DNA from: Bog-473 sp963728845
Lineage (GTDB): Bacteria; Actinomycetota; Acidimicrobiia; Acidimicrobiales; RAAP-2
Reading direction: 5' to 3'
Assembly (NCBI GenBank): GCA_963728845.1
Contig: CAVSLS010000015.1
Span: 1 to 64,000, forward strand
Length of the DNA stretch: 64,000 bases
Notes under the pieces: model-generated
Databases searched by the model: none
Told to the model about the DNA's origin: nothing
Seen by the model: the letters and a program-made list of their open reading frames with translations, nothing else
Translations under genes and position numbers: made by a program
Shown: piece by piece, positions 31,354-39,827 of the stretch
Position numbering within the stretch: position 1 is the stretch's first letter
How the letters are laid out: each line of letters starts with the position of its first letter

Positions 31354-31569
31354 TCACGGTGCCGGAGCTCGTCGAGCCATCGGCTCGAGGTCGACCGGTG
31401 CCATGGCCTCCGCCACATCGCCCGACACGAAGACGGCGGCGGGGTTGTCGTCCGCCGTCTTGGCCTGGTGCGTCAGCATGAGCTCGGTGCCCGACCAGGC
31501 ACCAGTTCATCTGTGCTCGGGGCCGGCGATGAAACCATGGAGCGACATGGCGCAGTGCACCGCCACCTA
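31354..31569 (-). pseudogene. Remnant of a dihydrofolate-reductase/RibD-like protein
   Basis: A minus-strand stretch reads AMSLHGFIAGPEHR and then, after an in-frame TGA, continues with VFVSGDVAEAMAPVDLE before a stop at 31354. The opening matches the N-terminus of RibD C-terminal-domain/DHFR-like proteins (usually MSLDGFIAGPDD), but only about 70 codons remain and most of the domain is missing. It lies three bases after the SRPBCC stop, where such genes are common partners. Assignment rests on one motif. Confidence 0.35.
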
Positions 31570-31574
31570 GCCGT

Positions 31575-32033
31575 TCATGCCAGTGCGGCTCCCAGGGCGT
31601 CGAGGAGCTCGCCCGTGCCCTTCTCGCGGACGGCGGGTGTGTCGCCACCGTCGAGGAAGACGCCCTGCTCGGTGAAGGTCAACGTCGTGCCTCCTCCTGC
31701 GGCGGCGAACTCGACCGTGGTGACCGAGACGGAGATCAGCGCGCCGTCGGCCTCCATCGTGTAGCCGTAGACGATCCGCTCGGTCGGGACGATGTCCTTG
31801 TAGGACGCCTCGTAGGTGAACACCGGACCCCCCGGGGGGCCGCCGCGGTTGGTCTCGGTTCCGCCGACCCGGAAGTCGAGCGCGTAGTCCGACGTGCCCG
31901 GGGCGCCGAACCAACGCGCCTTGGACTCGCGGCTCGACCAGGCGGCGAAGACGCGTTCGGGCGGGACGGGGTAGGTCCGGGTGATCGTGAAGGTGCCGTG
32001 CTCGGCTGTCCTGTTGGTGCGCGTGCTCGTCAT
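31575..32033 (-). CDS. SRPBCC/AHSA1-domain protein
   Basis: The 152-residue protein matches the AHSA1 group of the START-like SRPBCC fold: FTITRTYPVPPERVFAAW, ESKARWFGAPG, FRVGGTE, TYEASYKDIVPTERIVY, TTLTFTEQGVFLDGG. These bind hydrophobic ligands; the function is unknown. The ATG at 32033 overlaps the ArsR stop (ATGA), and GAAAGGA lies eight bases upstream. ArsR-SRPBCC pairs of this kind are a widespread operon. The frame is intact. Confidence 0.9.
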   Translation of the reverse strand: MTSTRTNRTAEHGTFTITRTYPVPPERVFAAWSSRESKARWFGAPGTSDYALDFRVGGTETNRGGPPGGPVFTYEASYKDIVPTERIVYGYTMEADGALISVSVTTVEFAAAGGGTTLTFTEQGVFLDGGDTPAVREKGTGELLDALGAALA

Positions 32034-32413
32034 GCTTCTGTTCCTTTCGGTGGTGATGATGGTGGTGCCTTGGTCCGTGCCCCTTCGGCGGCACGATCGG
32101 CCTCGAGGACCTCGCCCAGCCGGTCGAGCCTGTGCACCCAGGCGGCGCGCTGGCCGGCGAACCAGTCCGCGGCCAGCTGCAGTCCGGCGGGCTCGAGCCG
32201 GCAGGTGCGGGTGCGGCCCACTTTTTCGGAGCGGACCAGCCCGCACGACTCGAGGACGGCGAGGTGCTGCACGACGGCCGAGAGGGTCATGTCGAGTGGC
32301 CGGGCGAGCTCGCTCACCGTGGCCGAGCCGGCGCTCAAGCGTTCGACCAGGTCGCGGCGGGTGGGATCGCCCAGCGCTCGGAAGACCTCCTCGACTGGCT
32401 GACACTTAAGCAT
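32030..32413 (-). CDS. ArsR-family winged-helix regulator
   Basis: The 127-residue protein has the ArsR pattern: VFRALGDPTRRDLVERLS, ATVSELARPLDMTLSAVVQHLAVLESCGLV as the helix-turn-helix, and SEKVGRTRTCRLEP as the wing. The metal-binding ELCVCDL-type motif is absent, so it belongs to the non-metal subgroup paired with SRPBCC proteins. It probably represses its own operon: an inverted repeat overlaps the start codon. The frame is intact. Confidence 0.92.
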   Translation of the reverse strand: MLKCQPVEEVFRALGDPTRRDLVERLSAGSATVSELARPLDMTLSAVVQHLAVLESCGLVRSEKVGRTRTCRLEPAGLQLAADWFAGQRAAWVHRLDRLGEVLEADRAAEGARTKAPPSSPPKGTEA

Positions 32414-32421
32414 TGACTTAA
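32406..32421. promoter_or_regulatory. Candidate ArsR operator
   Basis: TTAAG-CATTGA-CTTAA is a perfect 5-base inverted repeat with a 6-base spacer. It overlaps the ATG of the arsR-like gene (32411-32413). An AT-rich dyad in GC-rich DNA at this place suggests autoregulation. Confidence 0.4.
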
Positions 32422-32468
32422 CTATTGAGCACCGCCGGGGTCGCCGTCAAGCAACGGGGGTCAGGACG

Positions 32469-33290
32469 TCAGCCGGGGCCTGAGAGCCCCAGCATCTCGG
32501 TGACGCCGTGGTCGCGGCCGGCCGTGTAGCCGCCGTCGACCGGGAGCGCATGACCCGTCACGAACGAGGCATCGTCCGAGAGCAAGAACGCGGCCACCGC
32601 GGCCACCTCGTGGGGCAGGCCCATGCGACGGCCGAGTTTGTGCTCATGCACGATGTCGGCCAGCGCGTCCTCCATGCCCGGCCCGAAGATCATTGCGGTC
32701 ATCGGCGTCTCGATGAAGCCAGGGCAGATGGCATTGACCCGGATGCCTCGGCCGGCGTAATCGATCGCCATGTTCTTGGTCAGAATGACCACGCCACCCT
32801 TCGACGCGCTGTAGGCGCTGCCCCCGGCGGTCCCCTCGAGGCCCTCGATGCTGGCGACGGTCACCACCGACCCGCGCTGGCCGTCGTCGCTGGCGGGTTG
32901 CGCCAGCATCTGGGCGATGACGTGCTTGGCCGTGAGGTACGTGCCGGTCAGGTTCACTTCGATGACCCGCGCCCATTCATCAGCGGGCAGCATGTGGACC
33001 GGGCCGCCGCCGGCCACACCCGCCGCGTTGACCAGGCCGTGCACGGCGCCGCCACCAAAGTCGACTGCGGCGCGAACGAGCGCCGCCACGGAGGATTCGT
33101 CTGTCACGTCGACATGCGTGAACGCCCAGCGGCCCGACTCGTCCCTCCCCTCCGGTACGTCGTCGGGCGGCACCACGAGATCGGCCCCCATGACGAGGGC
33201 TCCTTCGTCGAGGAGCCGGCTGGCCGTGGCCCGCCCGATCCCCGATGCGGCCCCGGTGACGATGTAGGTCCGCCCTCCCAGTCCACGCAT
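32469..33290 (-). CDS. SDR-family oxidoreductase
   Basis: The 273-residue protein is a classical short-chain dehydrogenase: TYIVTGAASGIGRATA for cofactor binding, HVDVTDESSV, NAAGVAGGGP, the catalytic serine strand VVTVASIEG, YSASKGGVVILTKN with the Tyr/Lys pair, and NAICPGFIETPM. The C-terminal LPVDGGYTAG is typical. Substrate unknown. ATG 33290 has GGGAGG four bases upstream and is preferred over an in-frame start at 33344. It is divergent from an LLM oxidoreductase gene. The frame is intact. Confidence 0.92.
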   Translation of the reverse strand: MRGLGGRTYIVTGAASGIGRATASRLLDEGALVMGADLVVPPDDVPEGRDESGRWAFTHVDVTDESSVAALVRAAVDFGGGAVHGLVNAAGVAGGGPVHMLPADEWARVIEVNLTGTYLTAKHVIAQMLAQPASDDGQRGSVVTVASIEGLEGTAGGSAYSASKGGVVILTKNMAIDYAGRGIRVNAICPGFIETPMTAMIFGPGMEDALADIVHEHKLGRRMGLPHEVAAVAAFLLSDDASFVTGHALPVDGGYTAGRDHGVTEMLGLSGPG

Positions 33291-33395
33291 AGATCCTCCC
33301 TGCTGGTTGCGCCCGGGCGACCCGGGCTGATAGGAGCAGTGCACTGTCTAGCCCGGGCCGCGCCCGGGCCGCCGTCCGCGGGGGGAGCCCACGCC

Positions 33396-34502
33396 ATGAA
33401 GTTCGCGCTGTTCTACGAAATCCCCGTCCCCCGACCTTGGGGGGACGACAGCGAGCTCGTCGCCTACCGCAACACGTTGGAACAGGCGATCGCGGGCGAC
33501 CGTTTCGGGTGGCACGCCTTCTGGACGGTCGAGCACCACTTCTTGCAGGAGTACTCCCACTGTTCGAACCCCGAGGTGCTCTACGGGGCCATCGCGGCAC
33601 GCACGGAGCGCATCCGCCTGGGCTACGGCGTGCGCCTCATGCCCAAGCCCTACAACCACCCGGTGCGCACCGCGGAGTCGGTGGCCGTGCTCGACCTGCT
33701 CTCGGGAGGCAGGGTGGACCTCGGGACCGGCCGCTCGGCGACCCGGGCCGAGCTCGAGGGCTTCGGCATCGACCCGCCCGAGAGCCGGCGCATGTGGCAG
33801 GAGGCCATCGGTCACGTCGTGGGCTGCTGGACCAACGAGGAGCACGAGTTTGCCGGCGAGTTCTGGCAGATGCCCCGTCGGCGTGTGCAGCCCAAACCCT
33901 GGCAGAAGCCACATCCGCCGCTGTGGGGCGCCACCACCAGCGACGAGGGCCACGCCCAGGTCGGAGACCTTGGCCTCGGCCTGTGCTCCTTCGCCGTCGG
34001 CCTGCCGCCCGCCGAGGTCAAGCGCAAGATCGACATCTACCGCGACGCCGTCGGGCGCTGCCGCGCACCCATTGGCGCCTTCGTCCACGACCAGGCGGCG
34101 ACGTTCACCATGGCCCTCTGTGCGCCCGACCGTGACGAGGCGATCGCCAAGGCGCGCGAGTCCTTCGAGTGGTACCCGAAGACCGGTGCCCGCCAGATCG
34201 CCACGCTGACCGACTGGATGGCCGAGCGCAACGAGGGCCTGGGCACCTACGCCTACGCGGCGGACATGAAGAAGACCGACGACGAGGGCCTGCTCGACCT
34301 GCTCACCCTGGAGTACCTGATGAACTCCAATGCCTGCGTGCTGGGGACGCCGGCGGAGTGCATCGAGGCGTGTCGCCAGTACGAGGCGGCCGGCGTCGAC
34401 CTCCTGCTCTGCCTGGTCAACCCGTACAAGGTTCCCCACGAGTCGGTGATGCAGACCATCGAGCTGATGGGCACCGAGGTGATCCCGGCCTTCGCGGACT
34501 GA
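33396..34502 (+). CDS. Luciferase-like (LLM) flavin/F420-dependent oxidoreductase
   Basis: The 368-residue protein has the bacterial luciferase fold: MKFALFYEIPVPRPWGDD, FWTVEHHFLQEYSHCSNPEVLYGAIAART, RLGYGVRLMP, HPVRTAESVAVLDLLSGGRVDLGTGRS, and a C-terminal LGTPAECIEACRQYEAAGVD. This group includes alkanal monooxygenase-like enzymes that use FMNH2 or F420H2; the substrate is unknown. ATG 33396 has GGGGGAG upstream. The frame is intact. About 185 bases follow before the GntR gene and hold its promoter. Confidence 0.92.
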   Translation: MKFALFYEIPVPRPWGDDSELVAYRNTLEQAIAGDRFGWHAFWTVEHHFLQEYSHCSNPEVLYGAIAARTERIRLGYGVRLMPKPYNHPVRTAESVAVLDLLSGGRVDLGTGRSATRAELEGFGIDPPESRRMWQEAIGHVVGCWTNEEHEFAGEFWQMPRRRVQPKPWQKPHPPLWGATTSDEGHAQVGDLGLGLCSFAVGLPPAEVKRKIDIYRDAVGRCRAPIGAFVHDQAATFTMALCAPDRDEAIAKARESFEWYPKTGARQIATLTDWMAERNEGLGTYAYAADMKKTDDEGLLDLLTLEYLMNSNACVLGTPAECIEACRQYEAAGVDLLLCLVNPYKVPHESVMQTIELMGTEVIPAFAD

Positions 34503-34652
34503 GCCCGCGTCCGGCAGGCGCCGGACCATCGGGCAGGCTCGGCCTGCAACGACACCGCGCCCTACGCCGACGCCGTGCCGGGACCCACCCACCGCCACCA
34601 CCCTGCACTGAGGCCGGGGCGGGGCGTCCCGTCCGGCCTGCGGGGCCCGACC

Positions 34653-34682
34653 TTGACATCGAACGGTGGAGATCTCTAGGTA
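34653..34682 (+). promoter_or_regulatory. Promoter and dyads of the GntR-ABC operon
   Basis: TTGACA (34653-34658) is 18 bases from TAGGTA (34677-34682), and ATG 34688 follows five bases later, so the transcript is probably leaderless. Short palindromes built on CTAG (ATCTAGAT at 34682-34689 and ACTAGT next to it) overlap the -10 box and start codon and could be the operator of the regulator itself, as in YtrA-type operons. Confidence 0.6.
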
Positions 34683-34687
34683 TCTAG

Positions 34688-35103
34688 ATGACTAGTGAAG
34701 TACTGCACCAGTCGATGAGCTTCCATCTCCGCACGGACTCCGGGGTCCCCGCCTACCTCCAACTCGCCCATCAGATCCGCCAAGCGGTGCGTCGGGGCGT
34801 GCTCGACGTGGGCGACCGGCTGCCGACCGTCAAGGAGGTGGTGGCGGAGCTCGCAATCAACCCGAACACCGTGCTGAAGGCCTACCGCGAGCTCGAGCAC
34901 GAGGGCCTGGTCGAAGGCCGCCAGGGGGTGGGGACGTTCGTGGCGCGGCGCCCTGCGGGTCCTCCACCCGGCCCCAGGCGCGCCTGGCCCGCGCCTTGCA
35001 CAAATGGGTGGAATCGGCCCAAGCGGAGGGATTGGACGACGAAGCGATGGAATCCATGCTGCGTGACACGCTGCGCGTATCGGACGCAGTCAGGATCGCA
35101 TGA
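34688..35103 (+). CDS. GntR regulator, YtrA type (one frameshift)
   Basis: The protein has a GntR winged helix (VPAYLQLAHQIRQAVRRGVL, GDRLPTVKEVVAELAINPNTVLKAYRELEHEGLVEGRQGVGTF split over the HTH and wing) and a short C-terminal part, LARALHKWVESAQAEGLDDEA, instead of a full ligand-binding domain. That short tail and the ABC transporter genes directly downstream define the YtrA subfamily. The frame shifts once near 34970 between VARRPAGPP and ARLARALHKW. The stop overlaps the ABC start (ATGA 35100-35103). It probably represses its own operon through the dyads at its promoter. Confidence 0.85.
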
Positions 35104-35228
35104 GCGTCTCAGCCTTCGAGACGACTGGACTCAGCAAGCGCTTCGGGGCCACATGGGCCCTGCGGGACTGCACGCTGCGGGTGCCCGAGGGGCACGTGAC
35201 CGCACTCGTCGGCCCAACGGTGCCGGCA
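35100..35228 (+). pseudogene. ABC transporter ATPase, 5' part, interrupted in Walker A
   Basis: ATG 35100 begins an ABC ATPase: FETTGLSKRFGATWALRDC, LRVPEGHVTALVGP, then the Walker A motif. The codons for NGAG are present if one C is restored at about 35214 (the sequence has GGCCCAACGG). After GGCAA at 35225-35229 the gene stops and unrelated DNA begins. The rest of the motif (KTTLLRLL) resumes at 39845. The gene is therefore split by an insertion of about 4.6 kb and cannot make a working ATPase. Confidence 0.9.
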
Positions 35229-35246
35229 ACCTCATTAGCGATTAAT
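35211..35246. other. Candidate attL junction
   Basis: Left half is host (Walker A codons up to GGCAA), right half is element (CCTCATTAG followed by CGATTAAT). The candidate crossover dinucleotide is AA at 35228-35229. Confidence 0.55.
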
Positions 35247-35256
35247 ATGACCTCTC

Positions 35257-35373
35257 GTGGGAGGGGTCAGAGCAGCCGCCATCTACGCCCGGATCTCGCT
35301 CGATTCTGAGGGAACCGCCAAGGGCGTCGAAAGCCAGCTCGAGGATTGCCACAAGCTGGCTACTTCCACCTGA
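35257..35373 (+). pseudogene. Serine integrase/resolvase, N-terminal remnant
   Basis: GTG 35257 opens 38 codons reading VRAAAIYARISLDSEG followed by GVESQLEDCHKLA and a TGA at 35371-35373. RxAIYxRxS with the catalytic serine and the VESQLEDC segment are hallmarks of the N-terminal domain of large serine recombinases. The remaining catalytic core, zinc ribbon and coiled coil are gone; the IS relic follows directly, so it may have disrupted the gene. It lies 28 bases inside the left element end, the normal place for an integrase gene. Confidence 0.75.
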
Positions 35374-35499
35374 AAAAGTCTGATTGAAGAATCGCGTCGA
35401 CCAGCGTGTTCGGCGAGTCGGTAATGCTCGCGTTTTGCCAGGCGATCAGGGATGATGGCTCGACCCGTGGGGCTAGTACGGGATCGAGGCCATCAATGC

Positions 35500-36395
35500 T
35501 CAGAGCGGTCGGCGCCCAGCTGACCCTGTGGTACGTCATCCTTCCGCCCAGCTCATCACGATGTCAAAGGAGCTCGAGAAGGTCGACGGACTTCTCGACG
35601 ACCGAGGTTCTTCGCTCCCTATCAGGCGTGTCCTCCACGAACGCCGGGACGCCCTTCCATCCCCATCAGGTCTACCTGCTCCTCATGTTCCTCAAGTACC
35701 GCTATCGGCTCGGCTTCGAGCCTCTGGTCAAGGAAGTGGCGGACTCGATCCGCGGCAGCGCTTCTGCCGCATCCCCCTTGGCGGACGGGTCCCACCGACC
35801 ACGCTGATGAAGATCACCACGCGTTGTGGAGAGGGAGCAGTGGCCGCGTCAACTACGTGTTGGTGGCCAGGGCCGCTGAAGCGAAGGTGCTCAAACTCAC
35901 CAAACTCCGGGCCGACACCACCGTCGTCGAGGCCAACGTGGCCTTACAGTTGACTCGAGCCTCCTTGCCAAAGGCATCGACCGTATGGTGCGCCTGTCAA
36001 AGAAGCTCAAGGGTGCCGGCCTGCACCAGGACCAAGATGACCGACCGCCCGTCGGCCATCGCGGCCGCATGGCTGTCAACACCTTCCGTCGCATCGGTGT
36101 GCTGGACAATGACGATCTCCTTCACCTCAATGCCGCACTGGCCACCATGGCGAGCGCCACGGTCAAAGAGGCCGAGGCGGTTGTCCGCAACGCACGCCGC
36201 ACGCTGGGCCTGCAGCTACACGGCGCCCTACGCGGCGCCCCCCCGGCCCCACCGCACCACGCTGGAGGCGCCCGCGGGTCCGTGGGATTCGAGATCCTGG
36301 ACCGCACCACGGCAACGTGTGGCCGGGTGCAAGTCGTGATCTGCCCTGCGCTCGGCTTCGCCCAGCTCGCAGCGAACGGCCCGTGTCGGGCTCGG
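35500..36395 (+). pseudogene. DDE transposase relic, ISNCY-like (family tentative)
   Basis: Across several frames the region encodes pieces of one transposase: QLTLWYVILPP, ELEKVDGLLDD, YLLLMFLKYRYRLGFEPLVKEVADSI, RVP-TTLMKITTRCGEGAVA, EAKVLKLTKLRADTTVVEANVA, RMVRLSKKLKGAGL and EAVVRNARRTL. These match the N-terminal half of an IS5-superfamily-like DDE transposase that I know as ISNCY in annotation; the family name is from memory. At least four frame changes and a missing C-terminal half (the DDE glutamate region) show decay. The relic stops abruptly at the T21 tract. Confidence 0.65.
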
Positions 36396-36414
36396 GCTCG
36401 TGGAACCAGACGAA

Positions 36415-36700
36415 TTTTTTTTTTTTTTTTTTTTTCCGAACAGCACGGCCCGCTGTCCCAGTCGGGTTTTATGGGAAAGTTTTTTTGTTGGGGATGTTTT
36501 GGGAGTTTGCTTCAGCGCCGGGAGGGCGGCGCTCGCCGCGTTTTTTTTGTGCTTGCTGGCAACGGCGGTTCGATTTGGCAATGGACTTTAACCTGCCACT
36601 TTTTTTGGGAGGGTGTTTCACGGCCATGAGACAACCGAGCTCCTCGTGGGTGAACACCCTCACCCTGCACCCCGTGCCACGTCTCTTTTTTTTTTTTCAG
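36415..36700. other. AT-rich stretch with T-only homopolymers
   Basis: The plus strand holds T21 (36415-36435), T7 (36480-36486), T8 (36541-36548), T7 (around 36600) and T12 (36686-36697), and no A run of similar length. Nothing here looks like a bacterial gene. The composition is foreign to both the chromosome and the neighbouring IS relics. It may be a chimeric or low-quality join. Confidence 0.8.
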
Positions 36701-37241
36701 CTTCCCGCTTTTTACGATTTTTGCCTTTCACAGTTGCTTGCTTAACGGTTTCGCTTCGCGTGGAGGGCCTGTCAACGACGACCTGCGCCCTACGCCGGTT
36801 GCCGGACCCACCGCCACCGCCACCACCGAGGCAGCTTGATAACTGGGCTTTCGTGTTGTTGGCTCGATGGGGGTGGCGAGAGACAGACCACGCAAGCCAA
36901 AGACAAGGGCCATCACCACGCTCAGAGCTTAAGGAGTGGATGGTCACTCAGGGTAAGGCGCTCCCAGACACGGCCGCGAGCTGAGAGCCGAAAACCGGGG
37001 GCAGCCGAGACACAAAGCTACCGTATCGCAGGATGTTACGGATCTATAAAGCTCATGTGATCGGCTCGGAAAACAAGGAGCTGGACAAGGCATAAACACC
37101 GGTTGGGATGAAACTTATTGCAGTCACAAAGGACCGCTGCGATATCGGCACCTGGGGGTGAGGTGACACCGACTCGACCGTATTCGCTTCGGGGTTGGGT
37201 CGCGTGCCGACCTCGCGAATGAGCTGACCGCTGGTTGGGTG
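36701..37241. other. No recognisable gene
   Basis: Mixed-composition DNA with short open frames on both strands and no family motif. I see no promoter or repeat that I can support. Confidence 0.5.
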
Positions 37242-37320
37242 CGAGAACGTGCGCACGGATCGGTTACTCGTTCGAGAAGGCGACCTCACGTTCTCGACTC
37301 GGACCAGTGACCGATCCGTG
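37242..37320. repeat. Two interleaved perfect inverted repeats
   Basis: CGAGAACGTG (37242-37251) pairs with CACGTTCTCG (37287-37296), and CACGGATCGGT (37254-37264) pairs with ACCGATCCGTG (37310-37320). The order A-B-A'-B' would make an H-type pseudoknot in RNA, or could be two nested pairs of recombinase binding sites. It lies between the two IS relics. Confidence 0.6.
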
Positions 37321-37807
37321 ACACGGCCGGGCAAGGTGTCCGGTGTAGTGGTGCATCACGCGGGCGGTTTTTGAAAGGCGACCACCTGACGGGCGCGAGG
37401 ACTAGGACTAAGAGCTATCTCGCGAGGTGTTGTGCCCCGTACGCTGTACATGAAGGGGTGGGGCTGGTTCAGATGCTTTTGTCTGTCATCGTCGCGATTC
37501 ACCGATCGGCGTCCTGCCGAGGTGTCTTCCAGTGAGACGTCACGAATGTCGGGCGATGCCTGCCGAAGGCTGGCGTTGACGCCGGCGGCGAGCGGTGCAT
37601 CCTGTTCGAGGACGCCTATGTGGTGCTGCGAGTTCCGATCACTGTCGAGGGGTTCTGTCATGCTCCGTGGGCAGCCAGCCATTCATTCGTCGATCTCCGC
37701 ACATGATGGGGTTCGGTCACGTCCCGACGGGCTCAATCAGAACGACGGCCACGGGGAGTCGGCGGGCCACGGCGTTCGTCGAGCACGCGTCGGTCCGTGG
37801 CCGAGAC
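37321..37807. other. No recognisable gene
   Basis: The stretch before the IS110 relic stop holds open frames on the plus strand with no family match, and no clear repeat. Confidence 0.45.
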
Positions 37808-38806
37808 TCAGGCGGCGGTCTCGAGGCATCGGACCTCCTCGTCGCGCAGAGCGTAGAAGACGAGGGTCAAGAGCTTTCGGGCGACGGCGACCCGGGCCTT
37901 GTAATTGCCGGCGTGCTAGACGATGCGCTTGTAGTCGGGGCGCAGCTTCTCGTTGCCCTTGGCCCGGTAGTCGCCGACGGCCTCGATGGCGGCCGAGCAG
38001 ACGAGCGGTGAGCCTACTTGGTGATCGTGCGGCGATGGACAACGGTGTCGGACGATGGCGCTGGGGGTGAGGCCGGCCCAGCTGGAGAGCTTCTTGGCGA
38101 GTCGAAGGGGCTGACGTCACTGATCTTGGCCACGAAGATGGCGACGAGACCTTGCCCAACCGGGGAACGTCATGAGGTCGATAGCCTGGGTCGGCTTTGA
38201 GCTGCGGGTGGATGTGGGCGTCGAGCTGGGCGATGGCTGTCTTGTAGACGTCGAGAAGGTTGCGCAGCGAGTCGAGGCGATGGCGTAGGCCTCGGGGAGC
38301 TCGAGGTGGTCGAGTTGGGCTTGACCGGTCGGGCCGACATCTCGCCGACGATGGGCAGCATCTGGTTCTTGGCGATGACCGTGGATCTGGGTGGCAGGTC
38401 GGTGCCGGATGAGCGACAGCGATAGCGGAGGATCTCGCGCAGCTCTCGGACCACTGGCGGCGCGATCCAGCTCGGGAGTCGCCAGAGAGCGCACATGGCG
38501 GCGAGGTCCTGGGCGTCGTGCTCGCGTTTCTGACGCGTCATTTGCCTGAGTTGTTGCCGAGCGTATGCGCAGGTGGACGTGGGCGAAGCTCTTGAAGAAG
38601 ATCGATTGAGTACGAGTCAGAGGTGGATCGATGATCACTTCGGCCTCGGTCGCGGCGGTAGATGGCCTGGGCGAGATCGAAGGGCTGGCGAACGAAGTGT
38701 TGAGCACCGAGCACCTCGCTGTGTTTTGCGATGCGCTGGATGGTGGTGCTGCGTCGTGAGGTCGATTCCGATGTACTGGTTCGATAGGGCTCCTTCTTTC
38801 GAGGTT
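37808..38806 (-). pseudogene. IS110-family transposase relic
   Basis: Pieces in several minus-strand frames fit a DEDD transposase of the IS110 group: QYIGIDL with the first catalytic aspartate, HFVRQPFDLAQAIYRR, LPSWIAPPVVRELREILRYR, GPTGQAQLDHLELPEAYAI, AIDLMTFPGVG-like, and the C-terminal FYALRDEEVRCLETAA ending at TGA 37808-37810. Every few dozen codons the frame changes, so the gene is dead as written. IS110 elements insert without terminal repeats and use a bridge RNA from their non-coding end. Confidence 0.75.
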
Positions 38807-38868
38807 TTTTTCGGAAGACCGAGCATGTCGGATTCACGAGAGGCGGAGGCCGGGCCCTTTGATCGCAT

Positions 38869-38891
38869 CAGGAGTGAGACACTCACTCCTG
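38869..38891. repeat. Perfect 10-bp inverted repeat upstream of the IS110 relic
   Basis: CAGGAGTGAG-ACA-CTCACTCCTG has a 10-bp stem and 3-base loop. It lies in the 240-base non-coding region upstream of the IS110 transposase start, where this family encodes its bridge RNA. Confidence 0.7.
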
Positions 38892-39046
38892 TTCTCGCCG
38901 AGTTTCGTTGTTTAGTCAAGTCAAGTCAGAGCCCGAGAGTCCCCGCCTGAGCTTTCTATCTGTTCTCGGGCCCAAGAGATCGCAGCGGCCCTATCGATCT
39001 CATATGTCGGAACCACAGCCACCGAATTGCCGACGGCAGAGGACGG

Positions 39047-39764
39047 CTATTCCGCCCGACATTTCAGTGCCACGACGCAATTGCCAAACCGCGACTTCGA
39101 AATAACCGAGCATGTATTGACGAGCAGGAGATACTCGGGCTGAATGAGCGTTCGACGCCGTTGAACAGCTATCGCCCCCGGCTCAAGGTGAATTCCGCTG
39201 GGAGGCTCGAACCGTATATCTATAAAGATGTTTCGAGAAGCCAATCTCACGATTAGTCGAGTGCCGACAAGCTCCACGTCCCCCCGGATCCACGGAGTAC
39301 ACCAGCTCGTTGTCCGAGATTGAAAGGACCAGCTCATTCGAAGCATCAAAAAGGCTGACGTTTAGGAGATAGTGCCCATCCTCGAACCGGAAGCCAACCA
39401 TAGGCTGGTCGTCGACCATTACGGCAACGAAGTCGCTGTTTCGTAGCCGCCGTCATCTCGTTCGAACCGATCGTGCAGAGCCATCCCCCGAATAACTCAG
39501 GCCATAAGAGGTAGAAGCACCGGTCTGCCTGTTGAATGGCGCCGAATGCCGCCCGGGTCACGTCTTCAACCGGGAGCAGGCCTGCGGTCTTCTCTCGGTG
39601 ATGTCGGTCGCACAGAAAGTGTTATCTCCCGGGCAACATGTCGTTGGACCTTGGCATACCCCTCGACATGTTCGTACTCATACGAGCGGAAGTCCGCAGA
39701 TCACGCAAAAGCGCCGAACTTCTCGCTTAATGGCCGCCGGCATCGGGGGCCTATCGCCAGCCAT
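39047..39764 (-). pseudogene. HNH endonuclease with C-terminal beta domain, several frameshifts
   Basis: From ATG 39764 the joined frames read AIKREVRRFCVICGLPL, YEYEHVEGYAKVQRHVAREITL, LCDRHHREKTAGLLPVEDV, then FRFEDGHYLLNVSLFDASNELVLSISDNELVYS and DVELVGTRLIVRLASRNIFIDIRFEPPSG split over three frames, ending at TAG 39047-39049. The CVIC and LCDRHH residues form the zinc and HNH active site; the C-terminal domain is a repeated beta pattern I recall from a family of bacterial HNH proteins. Frame changes lie near 39695, 39625, 39430 and 39280. It is the last gene before the right end of the element and its GC content is low. Confidence 0.7.
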
Positions 39765-39827
39765 GCTCCTGGGCTCCTCTCGATCGCCACCGCCGTCGAG
39801 CGTAGACGGCACGCCGAAGGGAGTGTG

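Noticed and set aside
31305..31574. Plus-strand gene between the protease and the SRPBCC gene
   Set aside because: The open frame there is Arg/Ala/Gly-rich and only continues another gene's frame; the minus strand holds a better explanation, a RibD-like remnant.
36415..36435. Rho-independent terminator T tract
   Set aside because: The T21 run has no stable GC stem directly before it and several similar T runs follow without stems.
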